Source: Bdellovibrionales bacterium (GTDB lineage: Bacteria > Bdellovibrionota > Bdellovibrionia > Bdellovibrionales > UBA1609). Taken from it: 64,000 bases of DNA. Position 1 is the stretch's first letter, and each line of letters begins with the position of its first letter. Of this stretch, positions 10,257 to 19,771 are shown piece after piece. The DNA lies in NCBI GenBank assembly GCA_016714165.1, contig JADJNU010000002.1, forward strand, positions 248,001 through 312,000. Reading direction: 5' to 3'. The position numbers and the translations under genes were made by a program. The notes beneath the pieces are model-generated. The model searched no databases, was not told where the DNA came from, and was given only the letters and a program-made list of their open reading frames with translations.

Positions 10257-10673
10257 ACATTAAACTGGCCCACGTAATTGTTGTTCCAAACTCCAAGGGC
10301 GCCTGGCTCCGTGAGTCTTGAATACAACAGATTCACCGAAGGCTTTCGGCCAAGCCGCTGCATTAAAATCAAGATCCTTAAAACCTGGTGTACAACGAAA
10401 GCTTCCATAAACCTTGAGTATCATATGTCATGATCGCCTTCCGAAGTTGGAATCCTTGGTTGGCCCGCAAGCCTTCGGTGATTCGGTTGTGTCCAAAAAC
10501 ACAGGGAGCTGGCTGAAGCAATCTCAGGGGTTCAGGATCGAGTTCGGCTTGGTGCAGTGCTCACAACGTGAGCGCTGCTGCCGGACGTATGTTTGAAGAT
10601 CCTGAACCCCTGAGATTGCTTCAGCCAGGCGCCCTTGGAGTTTGGAACAACAATCAAGTGGGCCAGTTTATGT
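10257..10673. repeat. Nested inverted-repeat element between lolD and bamA
   Basis: A 417-bp stretch built of stacked inverted repeats. The outer arms 10257-10308 and 10623-10673 are about 50 bp and imperfect. Arms 10325-10351 and 10462-10491 share CACCGAAGGCTT-type sequence. Arms 10511-10539 and 10598-10626 are a perfect 29-bp pair. Inside the last loop is an 11-bp hairpin at 10554-10564/10568-10578 with loop AAC. No credible gene lies in it. It could be a MITE-like repeat or a structured RNA between lolD and bamA. The remaining 10097-10256 shows nothing else I recognise. Confidence 0.75.
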
Positions 10674-11377
10674 TATGTAAAGAGAGCCGTGGCGTCCTTC
10701 ACCCAGAGCCCATCTTTCATCCGATGCACCCGAGGAAACTGAGAGGCAAACTCCTGGTCATGCGTGACGACCACTAAAGTCAGCTCCAACCTCTGCTTGA
10801 GTTCAAAAAATAATTCCTGGATGCGGTGACTGTTCTTGGTGTCAAGATTCCCTGTTGGCTCATCGGCGAGCAGAATCTCTGGCTCGTTCAGAAGAGCTCT
10901 CGCTATAGCCACTCGTTGCTGCTCTCCCCCGCTCAATTCGGAAGGAAAGTGGTCTTTCCTGTCCATCATTCCCAACGTGGCCATGAGTTCTTCCGCCCGC
11001 TCTCGTGCCATTCGCTTTGAGCCTCCGCCAATGCGGGCAGGCATCATCACGTTTTCAATGGCAGTAAACTCTCCCATCAAGTGGTGAAATTGAAACACGA
11101 ATCCAAGCTTTGAATTTCGAAATTTGGCCAAGTCTTCGTCTGATTGACGAAACAGATCCTTACCTCGATAGAGAACAGTACCCATGGAAGGCTTGTCGAG
11201 TGTTCCCATGATATGTAGCAAAGTGCTCTTTCCAGCTCCACTCGCACCCACGATGCATACTGCGTCCCCCTTGTTCACATTCAAATCAATTCCCTTGAGA
11301 ATATCCAAACGCCCAGATCCCATAGGATAAAATTTTTGAATACCACGCGCTGAGAGCATAGGTAGGCCATCAATCAT
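10673..11377 (-). CDS. lolD: Lipoprotein-releasing system ATP-binding protein LolD
   Basis: ABC ATPase that powers release of lipoproteins from the inner membrane. Walker A GASGAGKS, Q-loop FVFQFHHLM, signature LSGGEQQRVAIARALLN, Walker B ILLADEPTGNLD and switch VVVTHD are all present. The open frame extends to 11437 but overlaps lolC. I choose ATG 11377 (MIDGLPMLSARGIQ), which overlaps the lolC stop by 8 bp; about 234 residues, the usual size. The lolC partner lies directly upstream. Confidence 0.92.
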   Translation of the reverse strand: MIDGLPMLSARGIQKFYPMGSGRLDILKGIDLNVNKGDAVCIVGASGAGKSTLLHIMGTLDKPSMGTVLYRGKDLFRQSDEDLAKFRNSKLGFVFQFHHLMGEFTAIENVMMPARIGGGSKRMARERAEELMATLGMMDRKDHFPSELSGGEQQRVAIARALLNEPEILLADEPTGNLDTKNSHRIQELFFELKQRLELTLVVVTHDQEFASQFPRVHRMKDGLWVKDATALFT

Positions 11378-12596
11378 AACGAAGTCCTTCCACAGGAGGT
11401 AATTTTGCCCCACGCCTGGCTGGGGCCAATGTCGCAAGGTAACAGATCAACATGGAGACACCAAAAATAGCAGAGAGATCCGTCAATCTGAATTCAATGT
11501 CGACTCTTTCTAATTTATAAACTTCACCAGGAAGAAGCCCCCAGCGTTTTTCTGCGTAGAGAAAACCAAAACTCAAAGCGGCTCCGAGAAGAAGCCCCAT
11601 GAGGGCGCCAATCCCACCGATGAGGAGACCTTGAATCGTGAATAATTTCACTAAAAACTTCTGCGTTGCACCTAAAGTCTTCAAAATCGAAATATCTCCA
11701 AATCGCCGCATGACACTGACAAAAAGGGTGCTGGAAATATTGAAACAGGCCGCGATAACCATGATCAACAAAACAAAAAATATAACAAGCTTTTCAAGTT
11801 TTACGGCCTCAAACAAATTGCGATTGACATCCTCCCAGTCGCGAGTCCAATAGGAGTGACCCAAAGTTTGACTGAGGGCAAAGGCAACTTCCTTTGCCTT
11901 GTCATCATCGTCAAGCTTCAGTCTGTATCCCATAATCTGATCACCAATCTGTGCAAAATCCTGAGCAGCCGACAGTTGGGTCAATACAAATCGTTGATTC
12001 CAATCGTGACGACCTAGGTCCAAGATGCCTCTCACAAAAAATTTTTTGAGCCGAGGGTGAATTGATGAATTGTCAAATTCTCCCGACAGAGGAATGACCA
12101 CCCGAAAAACATCACCAACAGAAAGATGAAAAGACTCTGCCAAGCCTCGACCCACAAGTGCACCATCAACACCTTCGGCGTTGACCCCAAAGGCAAACTC
12201 CCCTCCAACTATTCTATTTTTCAATCGAAGTACATTCTCGTAAGTAGCGGGATCAATACCCTGGACGACAACTCCGGCCACTTTTTTTTGGTGAGCAATG
12301 ACTGCCTCAAGATATACAAAAGGAGTTTCGGCCTTTATATGGGATGATGTATTGTGTATCTGATCAAGAAACTCCTTCCTGTCGTTAATGGGCGAGCCTC
12401 TCTTCATGACCAGAACGTGCCCCACAGAATCAATCACTGAATTTTTTAATGTTGTCTCAAATCCGCTGACTACGGCCATTGCGACGACCATTGAGGCCAC
12501 CCCAATCACAAGGCCAAAAATACTTAAGATAGTGGTGAGGTTTAAAAACTTTTGACCAGACCGAAAAAATTTCCAAACTAGCCAAAGCTGATACAC
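11370..12596 (-). CDS. Lipoprotein-releasing ABC transporter permease LolC/LolE
   Basis: 408 residues with the MacB/FtsX permease layout: TM1 near residues 20-45 (LSIFGLVIGVASMVVAM), a large periplasmic domain, then three C-terminal helices (about 270-400) including FNISSTLFVSVMRRFGDISI. Only one permease gene is present next to lolD, so it may form a homodimer as in LolF systems. The start is GTG 12596, whose G is the last base of the prfB TAG stop, implying coupled translation. Confidence 0.9.
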   Translation of the reverse strand: MYQLWLVWKFFRSGQKFLNLTTILSIFGLVIGVASMVVAMAVVSGFETTLKNSVIDSVGHVLVMKRGSPINDRKEFLDQIHNTSSHIKAETPFVYLEAVIAHQKKVAGVVVQGIDPATYENVLRLKNRIVGGEFAFGVNAEGVDGALVGRGLAESFHLSVGDVFRVVIPLSGEFDNSSIHPRLKKFFVRGILDLGRHDWNQRFVLTQLSAAQDFAQIGDQIMGYRLKLDDDDKAKEVAFALSQTLGHSYWTRDWEDVNRNLFEAVKLEKLVIFFVLLIMVIAACFNISSTLFVSVMRRFGDISILKTLGATQKFLVKLFTIQGLLIGGIGALMGLLLGAALSFGFLYAEKRWGLLPGEVYKLERVDIEFRLTDLSAIFGVSMLICYLATLAPARRGAKLPPVEGLRYD

Positions 12597-13663
12597 TAAC
12601 CACCACCGGTTGAAGTTGAAACTGTGGCTTGAGACTTGAGAAATGCCTCAATAAATTCATCCAGATGACCATCCAGCACACGATCGGGATTCCCCGATTC
12701 TGCATCCGTCCGATGATCCTTCACCATCTTATAGGGATGTAAAACATAGGAACGAATCTGACTGCCCCATTCGTTCTCAGCCTTCGCACCCTCAATCATT
12801 TCCTTTTCCTTTTTGGACTCCGTTCATTCTGACACTGGACGACCACTCCAGTTGGCAAGTGCGTGATCCTCACGGCAGAATCAGTTCTATTCACGTGCTG
12901 ACCACCGGCCCCGCCAGAACGATAGGTATCAATGCGAAGATCCTCATCTTTGATGACTATCTCAATGTCATCTTCAACCTCAGGCCAGGCGTAAACGGAG
13001 GCAAAGCTAGTGTGGCGTCTTGCGTTAGAATCGAAGGGGCTAATTCTTACCAAGCGATGAACTCCTGACTCTGATTTCAAATTCCCGAAGGCATAGGGCC
13101 CCTCAACCAGAAGCGTGGCAGATTTAATTCCGGCACCCTCACCATCGGTAAGAGCCAAGGTTTCTAATCGATAGCCCTTTTGTTCCGCATACCGAATATA
13201 CATTCGATAGAGCATCTGAGCCCAATCGCAGGCCTCTGTTCCTCCGGCTCCTGCATTGATGCTCAAATAAGCACTGTTCAGGTCCGTCTCCCCGCTCATG
13301 AGTACCTTTAACTCAAAACCTCGAATCACAGAGCCAAGACTTGCGAGCTCTTGCTCGATTTCCTCGAAAGATTTTTCATCTTCTTCCTCGACAGCCATTT
13401 CCAGAAGAACGCCGGCGTCTTCAATTCTTTGGTTGAGAGTATGCCAATCAGACACAGATTTTTCTAGAAACACCTTCTCGGAATTAATTTTCTGCATTTC
13501 TTTGTGATTGTTCCAGATGGCCGGATTTTGAGCTTGCTGTTCTAATTCCTCTGCTCTCTTCCTTTTTCCCGCGATGTCAAAGATACCCCCTCAGATCAAG
13601 GGTTCTGACCTTATACTCATTCAATTGGGATCTTACTTCTGCTAAGTCTGTTGCTATCGACAT
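12596..13663 (-). CDS. prfB: Peptide chain release factor 2 (programmed +1 frameshift; extra deletion near the 3' end)
   Basis: Recognises UGA/UAA and triggers peptide release. It starts at ATG 13663 after AGAAGGAG (MSIATDLAEVR). A 0-frame UGA at 13577-13579 sits in a classical RF2 autoregulatory frameshift site; the +1 frame continues DIAGKRKRAEELEQQ. The GGQ loop is present as SGGAGGQHVNRTDSAVRI. After QCQNERS the expected 20-odd residues (QHKN region) are absent and the frame breaks near 12800, then resumes as KKEKEMIEGAKAENEWGSQI to the stop at 12596. As written, this would delete part of domain 3, which is unlikely in a living cell; assembly error or a genuine lesion are the options. Confidence 0.88.
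13576..13592 (-). promoter_or_regulatory. prfB programmed +1 frameshift site
   Basis: On the minus strand: internal Shine-Dalgarno-like AGGGGG, a 3-base spacer, then CTT TGA C. This is the conserved RF2 recoding signal: when RF2 is scarce, ribosomes pause at UGA and slip +1, raising RF2 synthesis. Reading frames on both sides match RF2, so unlike the other frameshifts here this one is functional. Confidence 0.93.
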
Positions 13664-13734
13664 GATTGCTCCTTCTGGTCCCACAAACACCAGAGACTAG
13701 CAAATCAAAGACTATCAGGCAACCACTGCCTGAT

Positions 13735-14178
13735 TCATCGATGCCTCTGACAAAATTTTTCCCAAATTTCATCCTGAATTTTAAACATGCGCTGGGCATC
13801 GCGTTCAGATTTCTCATGCTCAAAACCTAACAGATGCAAAAGACCATGCAAAATAAGATAGGACAACTCCTCCTTGATTCCTAAATGATGCTCCCTTGCC
13901 TGACGACGAACGACATCAAGAGAAATTACCAGCTCCCCCAAACTGTCGTCATCAGTACCAGCGAAGCTAAGAACGTCCGTCGCGTAGTCTTTCTTTCGAT
14001 ACTTACGATTCAATTGCCGGGCTTCCGAGACAGAGAGAAACACAATCACTACCTGAGATACCTTTCCTGTGCCCTTTATTTTTCTTTTGGCGAGAGTCCT
14101 CAGGAAATAACTCACACACAAATCTGTAAAGGCTCTCGGTACTCGGCCCGGAGTGCGATTAATTATGAGGCAGTTCAT
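13735..14178 (-). CDS. ybeY: Endoribonuclease YbeY
   Basis: 147 residues. The zinc-binding motif HGLLHLLGFEH (H-x3-H-x5-H) near residues 110-120 defines the YbeY family, which matures 16S rRNA 3' ends and takes part in ribosome quality control. YRKKDYATDVLSF, about residues 60-72, is the other family block. It overlaps the 3' end of the pgpH-like gene by 4 bp; that pairing is common in many bacteria. Confidence 0.92.
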   Translation of the reverse strand: MNCLIINRTPGRVPRAFTDLCVSYFLRTLAKRKIKGTGKVSQVVIVFLSVSEARQLNRKYRKKDYATDVLSFAGTDDDSLGELVISLDVVRRQAREHHLGIKEELSYLILHGLLHLLGFEHEKSERDAQRMFKIQDEIWEKFCQRHR

Positions 14179-16619
14179 GCCGTGTGAGCACCCTTCTTCT
14201 CGGACTTGACAACAGAGGCTTGCTGTTGAGACGAAGACTTCCCAGAACCATATTGGTACGGGTTCGTTTGAGGATAATCAATGCGCTGATGATAGATACC
14301 AAGCAAAATCCGTTTAAAGGATTTCTCGATGACGGATAAATCTGCCAAAGTCAGATTGCATTCGTTCAACTGACCGTCGAGAAACTTTCCCTGAATAATA
14401 TTTTTGACCAAATTCTGAAGTCGTGTCGCCGTTGGCTCATCTAATGATCGCGCTGCCGCTTCTATGCTGTCAGCTAACATCACCAGAGCAGCTTCACGAA
14501 ACTGCGGTTTGGGACCAGGATAACGAAAATCATCTTCAATGACCTGATCCACATTTCTATCGGCTTCATCTAAAGCCTTATTGTGAAAATAGGAAATCAA
14601 TGTTGTGCCATGGTGCTGAAGAACCCCGTCAATGATTGGCTTACCAAGTTTGTGCTTGAGTCCCATTTCAACCCCATCTTTAACATGGGCAATGAGAATG
14701 GTCTTAGAGAGATAGGGAGAAATGTGATCGTGAGGATTATTTCCCTGCCTCTGATTTTCAATAAAGTATTGGGCATGCGGCATCTTCCCGATATCGTGAT
14801 AATAAGACATTACTTTGCCCAAAAGAGCATTGGCACCAATCTCCTTCGCGGCAGCTTCCACCATGCTTCCCACAACAAGTGAGTGGTGATAGGTCCCTGG
14901 TGCTTTGACGATCATTTCCTGCATCAACGGATGATTGAGATTACTCAACTCCAATAGTTTTACATCCGTCGTGTAATTAAATCCCGTTTCGAGGAGAGGA
15001 ACGATCATCATCGCCACCATTGAAGAGAGTAACCCACCCAACAAACCAGCCGGCACATTCCAAAGAAGATCATTCAAAAGAGCCTCGCTCCCGATTCCCT
15101 GGATGAGCGTGAAAAACGCGATAATCAGAGCCTGAATCAAACCTGTCCGAATTCCCGCCAAATAGATGTCGTTTCTCTTTTTGCAAGCGTAAACACCGCG
15201 GGCAGCCGCCACTCCCCCAATCAGCGAAACCATTAAGAAACTAAAATTAAAATCCACCATAATGGCCCCAGCCGTGGCGATAAAGGCTGTAAAAAGCCAC
15301 ACCACCTCACCCGAACTGATCACCAACCCCACGAGCATTGGTCCCGCTGCAAAGGGGGCCGCGTAAAGAAAAACACTCGGAGGAATCAATTTGCCATACT
15401 TTACAACAAATGCTGCATCCGTCATGAATAGAAACACTTTGGCAAGGAAAACTACCACCACTGTCACTAAGGCCATGACGGCGAAATCTCTATTTTCTAC
15501 TTTGATTCTCTTTTGAGTGAATCGGCGAGAGTACGAAAAAAAGACGAGAATCAAGGTCAAGAACAAAAGGGCTGTCACCAGAGAAATAAAATCACTGCGC
15601 CGATCAGACTTTAAGTTTCGGATCTCTCCCAACAAAGTGACGTGAATCTGTTGAACAACAGCTCCCTCAGCAATGACCGTCTGGTTTTTTGCAACGCTGA
15701 GTTGAACAGGCAAAACAGAATTCCGGGCCTTGAGCTTTCGTGCTGTTGTTTCCTGTCGATTAAATGTCAAATTTGGAACCAGAAGGGAAAACGATAAGCT
15801 GAGCAAATGCTTTGCATCTTTCGGAGACAGTTGGTCCGCTCCTGGAATTCCCTCAAGATTAAAATTTTTTCGAGTTCTTAAATCCTTGAGTTCTCCTCTG
15901 ACAGAGGTATATTCTTCGCCGCCTCCTTCACGATCAACCACTCTCACGGTCAGAGCTGAATCCGGCGCTGAAAGCAGATTATTGGACTCATCTATTATGC
16001 GGAAATTCGACCATTTACTGATTGCCTCTATAAGAATATTTTCAAGGCGTGCACTGAATCGCCTTTCAATGAGCCACTGAAAGAGAATATCTGACACTCC
16101 ATAACCCAGCTCCTGTTCAAAAACCTTCTTATTTTGAAAGAATTTACTTTCTACATCCTCACGTTTGGACTCGCTGACCGGCCATTCGACACTTTTCACA
16201 AGCAAACGCATATGCCGCCACGATTTATAAATATTTCGCGACAGATTTTCATAAACGTCTGGATCGTAGTCAAATACTGGCAGCACGCCTTGTTCTGCCT
16301 CTTTTCTCTTTACTTCGGTGGCTATTTCATCCACAATTTGAAACCCGATGGGCGATTTGATATCTGAAGTCGCTACATCGCCTACCTGCAGGAAGTAGGG
16401 AAAATCAATGTCCCAAAAAAGCAGGGATGAAAGAAAAATTGAGAAAGAGAGCAACAAGGCCAAGCGCCGAAACTTAAACTGAGAATCCACCCTGTGGATG
16501 ATCTTTCCAACCAGAGTCTGCTCAAAGCCCAATTTATCAACCCACTCCAAAAATCGACGAGAGTGGTCAATATACTTGGTTCGAGAATGAATTTCATTTT
16601 TACGCTTATCTTTACCCAA
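14175..16619 (-). CDS. PgpH-type 7TM-HD phosphodiesterase
   Basis: 814 residues: one N-terminal TM helix (about 50-70), an extracytoplasmic 7TMR-HDED region (about 75-330), seven TM helices (about 345-560) and a C-terminal HD domain starting at PGTYHHSLVVGSM with the metal motif YYHDIGKM. In Firmicutes this architecture (PgpH) hydrolyses cyclic-di-AMP to pApA. Whether this organism makes c-di-AMP cannot be judged here, so the substrate is inferred. Upstream of ybeY by overlap and divergent from mazG. Confidence 0.85.
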   Translation of the reverse strand: MGKDKRKNEIHSRTKYIDHSRRFLEWVDKLGFEQTLVGKIIHRVDSQFKFRRLALLLSFSIFLSSLLFWDIDFPYFLQVGDVATSDIKSPIGFQIVDEIATEVKRKEAEQGVLPVFDYDPDVYENLSRNIYKSWRHMRLLVKSVEWPVSESKREDVESKFFQNKKVFEQELGYGVSDILFQWLIERRFSARLENILIEAISKWSNFRIIDESNNLLSAPDSALTVRVVDREGGGEEYTSVRGELKDLRTRKNFNLEGIPGADQLSPKDAKHLLSLSFSLLVPNLTFNRQETTARKLKARNSVLPVQLSVAKNQTVIAEGAVVQQIHVTLLGEIRNLKSDRRSDFISLVTALLFLTLILVFFSYSRRFTQKRIKVENRDFAVMALVTVVVVFLAKVFLFMTDAAFVVKYGKLIPPSVFLYAAPFAAGPMLVGLVISSGEVVWLFTAFIATAGAIMVDFNFSFLMVSLIGGVAAARGVYACKKRNDIYLAGIRTGLIQALIIAFFTLIQGIGSEALLNDLLWNVPAGLLGGLLSSMVAMMIVPLLETGFNYTTDVKLLELSNLNHPLMQEMIVKAPGTYHHSLVVGSMVEAAAKEIGANALLGKVMSYYHDIGKMPHAQYFIENQRQGNNPHDHISPYLSKTILIAHVKDGVEMGLKHKLGKPIIDGVLQHHGTTLISYFHNKALDEADRNVDQVIEDDFRYPGPKPQFREAALVMLADSIEAAARSLDEPTATRLQNLVKNIIQGKFLDGQLNECNLTLADLSVIEKSFKRILLGIYHQRIDYPQTNPYQYGSGKSSSQQQASVVKSEKKGAHTA

Positions 16620-16770
16620 AGATCATGATTTCCTTAGTAAACTGCTCTATCTATTTTTCGGTATGCCCACGAAAAAAGATGCAAGTTCCTCGACTCAGTG
16701 GCATGAATCCGGACTTAAAGATAGACAATTGTCTCTCACATTTAAAGTCAAGGTGTGTAAAGGTGTTTAA

Positions 16771-17592
16771 GTGGCGTCTGAAATCCCAAAAAATCTAAAT
16801 GATTTCAATTCATTAATAAATATTGTCGCCTCTTTGCGGGGACCTCATGGTTGCCCCTGGGACCAAGAGCAGACACACCAAAGTCTCTCTCGCTTTGCGA
16901 TAGAAGAAGCCCATGAGCTGGCGGAGGCCATTGACAGTGGCCTAGACGAACATGTGATCGAGGAGCTCGGTGATCTGATGCTTCAAGTTGTTCTCCACAG
17001 TGAGATTGCCCGCCAAGAAAAGCGTTATAGTATCGAGGATGTTATTTCAAATGTTTGCAAAAAAATGGTCCGCAGGCACCCGCACGTCTTTGGCGACCTC
17101 AAAGTCCAAGGAAGCAAGGAGGTCCTAAGCAACTGGGCAAAGATAAAGGCCGAGGAGAAAGGGCTTCGAGAGGATTTTATCGAACTTCGTAATCCTGAAA
17201 AAATGCCCTCCCTCATCACAGCTCACAAAATTGGAGAAAAGACCGCCGAATATCATTTTGACTGGCAAGAACCTAAGGAAGTAATGGCTAAGATTGAAGA
17301 GGAGCTCGAGGAATTAAGGTCCGCACTGGCATCCAAAAAATCAGACGAGATTGAACATGAGATAGGAGACCTGCTCTTTAGCCTTGCCCAACTCGCCCGC
17401 CATCTTGAGATGGACGGAGAATCTGCGCTCCGAAAAACAAACCACCGGTTTACCCAACGATTCAAAAAAATGCAGGAGTTCTCTCGTCAGGACAATAAGA
17501 CTTTCACTGAACTATCAAAGATGGAATTGGAATTGTACTGGTCCAAAGCCAAACAAACTGAAACAAGCACGCAACAAGAATTTCCTGAGTGA
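16771..17592 (+). CDS. mazG: Nucleoside triphosphate pyrophosphohydrolase MazG
   Basis: 273 residues with two MazG repeats. The first has CPWDQEQTHQSL and EEAHELAEAI...EELGDLMLQV, the EExxE-type Mg-binding sets. The second (about residues 165-240) has EELEELRSAL and HEIGDLLFSLAQLARHL. It hydrolyses NTPs to NMP and PPi for pool cleansing and (p)ppGpp-linked control. Start is GTG 16771. It is convergent with murJ (28 bp apart) and divergent from the pgpH-like gene. Confidence 0.9.
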   Translation: MASEIPKNLNDFNSLINIVASLRGPHGCPWDQEQTHQSLSRFAIEEAHELAEAIDSGLDEHVIEELGDLMLQVVLHSEIARQEKRYSIEDVISNVCKKMVRRHPHVFGDLKVQGSKEVLSNWAKIKAEEKGLREDFIELRNPEKMPSLITAHKIGEKTAEYHFDWQEPKEVMAKIEEELEELRSALASKKSDEIEHEIGDLLFSLAQLARHLEMDGESALRKTNHRFTQRFKKMQEFSRQDNKTFTELSKMELELYWSKAKQTETSTQQEFPE

Positions 17593-17620
17593 GTCTATAT
17601 TCCCAAGTGAATCTATTTTC

Positions 17621-19225
17621 CTAAGTGAATCTACGTTTAAACAATTGAATAAACTGTCGCGCTTCCCTTACCCCAAAGTAAGCAGAAATGAATATGTATA
17701 GAGCTGCGCCTGGTCCAACGAGGATGGCTAGCTTCAGGCTTTTGATAAGACTACCTGCCTCAGGCAAAAGGCCAGAAAGCAACAAATGCATGCCCCAAAG
17801 CCAAACTCCCATCACGACTAGACCGGGAATCCATTTGAAGGAAGCCAACAAAATCTGCGCAACACCAAGTGGACCTATCATTCTTCGGTAACAGAGAGTT
17901 AGAATCAAAACATTGAAGATTCCGGAAAGGGTCGTGGCACCCACCAAACCCATAAGTCCAAAGGACCTTGTCATCAAAACAGCCACACCCAAATGAAAAA
18001 GGAGGGTTAAACCTGAAACGACCGCCGGCAACCAAGTATTTTTTCGGGCATAAAAGCTAGGAACTAAAACTCGACTAAAGCTCGACGCCAAGAGCAAAAT
18101 TGTGTAAATTTGAATGACTTTGGCCGTAACAGTGGCATCCACTTTTGAAAACTGACCTCGCATAAACAAGGCCTCTGACAGAGGCTGCGCCACAAGAAAA
18201 AGTCCCACCGCGCACGGGACCGTCAGAAAAAGGAGAAATTGGAGATGGTCAGTAGCCGACTGAAGCATTTCCTGAAATTTTCTTTCTGCATTGAGTTGAG
18301 AGAGACTCGGAAGCATGGCGGCCCCAAGGCTCACGGCAATGATCGCCTGAGGCAATTCAAGAATCCTATCCCCCCAATAAATATAAGAGTGAGCCCCTTC
18401 GGGTAGTTCACTTGCTAAATTAACATTTACGATGGCGATAATTTGCAAGACTCCCAAGCCCGCTACTCCTGGCACCATATTCATCAAGACCCGCTTCACG
18501 CTTGGAACGCTCCACGGCTTCCATCTTAAGCGCGGAAGAAGCCCCATCTTCCAAAGCAAATGTGCCACAAGAAGCATCTGGCCCAAACCACCGACAAGGA
18601 CTCCCCATGCCAAAAACTCTCCCGCAGGACGCTGTGCAAAACCATCGGGAATCAAGGCAAAAATAATGAAAATAGCATTAAATAAAGCCGGAGCAAGGGC
18701 CGGAATGAGAAACTTCTTTGAGGCATTCGCAATCGCCATGTAAAAGGCAAAGAGAGTCACAAAAAATACGTAGGAAAACATGACTCGAGCAAGCCATATG
18801 GTGGTATCAAGCTTTCCCGCAACGGCATTGTAGCCATCCCCCCCAACAAGTACACTCATCAATTGGGGCATCCAAATGATGCCAACAGCTGACAAAATTC
18901 CCGTCAATAAAACAAGAAGAGTAAATATGCCGCTCGCCAGGGCGGCGGCCTCGGAGCCAACCGTTTCAGATGAGGTCGCCTTATCTGCAGTTTTGCGATC
19001 TATGTAGATGGGCATGAAACTAACGGAGAGAGAACCCTCGCCCAACACCCTCCGAAACAGGTTCGGCAAACGAAATGCGACGACAAAAGCATCGGTTACC
19101 GTTCGGGAAAAATAGGAGGCAAGCACGATGTCGCGAGCCAATCCCAGGATTCGACTCACGATCGTGCCTACGGACATAGCCCCGGCGGACCTCATAACAG
19201 ATTGTTTTCCCTCACGCTTTTCCAA
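17621..19225 (-). CDS. murJ: Lipid II flippase MurJ (MviN)
   Basis: 534 residues with about 14 predicted TM helices. The N-terminus SVGTIVSRILGLARDIVLA and the loop FRLPNLFRRVLGEGSLSVSF are diagnostic of MurJ/MviN, which flips lipid II across the inner membrane for peptidoglycan synthesis. ELPQAIIAVSLGAAMLPSLS (TM8 region) is also conserved. It is a lone minus-strand gene between mazG and rpsT. Confidence 0.92.
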   Translation of the reverse strand: MEKREGKQSVMRSAGAMSVGTIVSRILGLARDIVLASYFSRTVTDAFVVAFRLPNLFRRVLGEGSLSVSFMPIYIDRKTADKATSSETVGSEAAALASGIFTLLVLLTGILSAVGIIWMPQLMSVLVGGDGYNAVAGKLDTTIWLARVMFSYVFFVTLFAFYMAIANASKKFLIPALAPALFNAIFIIFALIPDGFAQRPAGEFLAWGVLVGGLGQMLLVAHLLWKMGLLPRLRWKPWSVPSVKRVLMNMVPGVAGLGVLQIIAIVNVNLASELPEGAHSYIYWGDRILELPQAIIAVSLGAAMLPSLSQLNAERKFQEMLQSATDHLQFLLFLTVPCAVGLFLVAQPLSEALFMRGQFSKVDATVTAKVIQIYTILLLASSFSRVLVPSFYARKNTWLPAVVSGLTLLFHLGVAVLMTRSFGLMGLVGATTLSGIFNVLILTLCYRRMIGPLGVAQILLASFKWIPGLVVMGVWLWGMHLLLSGLLPEAGSLIKSLKLAILVGPGAALYIFISAYFGVREARQFIQLFKRRFT

Positions 19226-19387
19226 AAGGCCTGCTCATTTCCCTTCTCCGGCTTTATGGGCTCTCCACTTGCGCTCCGCCCCAGTCCATGATATGTCCGG
19301 ACGATGAGTGTGTTTAAGAGTGTATCTTTATTCAGTTTTTTCCCGTAAGACTCTCAATTACATAGAGTTAATCATTGGAGGTTATAA

Positions 19388-19659
19388 TTGGCAAATCATA
19401 AGTCAGCCGCAAAACGGGCCCGCCAGACAGTAGCAAAAACAGCACGCAACTCACGCGGAAAGAGTTCCGTTCGAACCTATGAAAAGAACCTAAGAAAGGC
19501 CTTGGAGCTAGGAGATAAAAATTCAGTTCAGCAGTTACTGGTTTTGTTCTCTTCTAAAGCAGGAAAAGCGGCCCAAAAGGTGTTTGCACAGCTAAATCTG
19601 TCTCAAGAAAAATTGGCAGACTTTCTAAACAGGTTCACCAGCTGGTTTCATCCAAATAA
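19388..19659 (+). CDS. rpsT: Ribosomal protein S20, frameshifted at a homopolymer
   Basis: TTG start at 19388 with GGAGG seven bases upstream. MANHKSAAKRARQTVAKTA is the canonical S20 N-terminus. The annotated frame runs on to 19696 with a non-S20 tail. In another frame from about 19577 the proper C-terminus appears (GVCTAKSVSRKIGRLSKQV, ending at TAA 19657-19659). The switch is at CAAAAG, where five A instead of four restores the frame; restored length about 90 residues. An intact S20 gene is expected in a living cell, so this strongly suggests a sequencing deletion. Confidence 0.92.
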
Positions 19660-19709
19660 TTTTCGTTTCCAAAACTTTCTCTCACTGAATGATTAACACA
19701 ATAAAATCT

Positions 19710-19741
19710 GCTATTCGGGTTGCATGACAACCCTGAATAGC
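19710..19741. terminator. Bidirectional hairpin terminator between rpsT and the PilZ gene
   Basis: A 13-bp stem (GCTATTCGGGTTG against CAACCCTGAATAGC, one bulge) with a CATGA loop lies between the convergent genes. On the minus strand it is followed by AGATTTTATT, so it best terminates the PilZ transcript; it may also stop rpsT. Confidence 0.65.
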
Positions 19742-19771
19742 CTCAAAATTGATTGGGGTTAAGCATTATAC

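Noticed and set aside
10226..10777. Short open frames between lolD and bamA
   Set aside because: They are by-products of the inverted repeats; no ribosome binding sites or family similarity.
12796..12830. A programmed -1 frameshift at the AAAAAGG run in prfB
   Set aside because: A slip would restore the frame but not the missing ~22 conserved residues, so a deletion explains it better.
13576..13592. prfB frameshift as another sequencing error
   Set aside because: AGGGGG, spacer and CTT TGA C match the known RF2 programmed +1 site, so this frameshift is functional.
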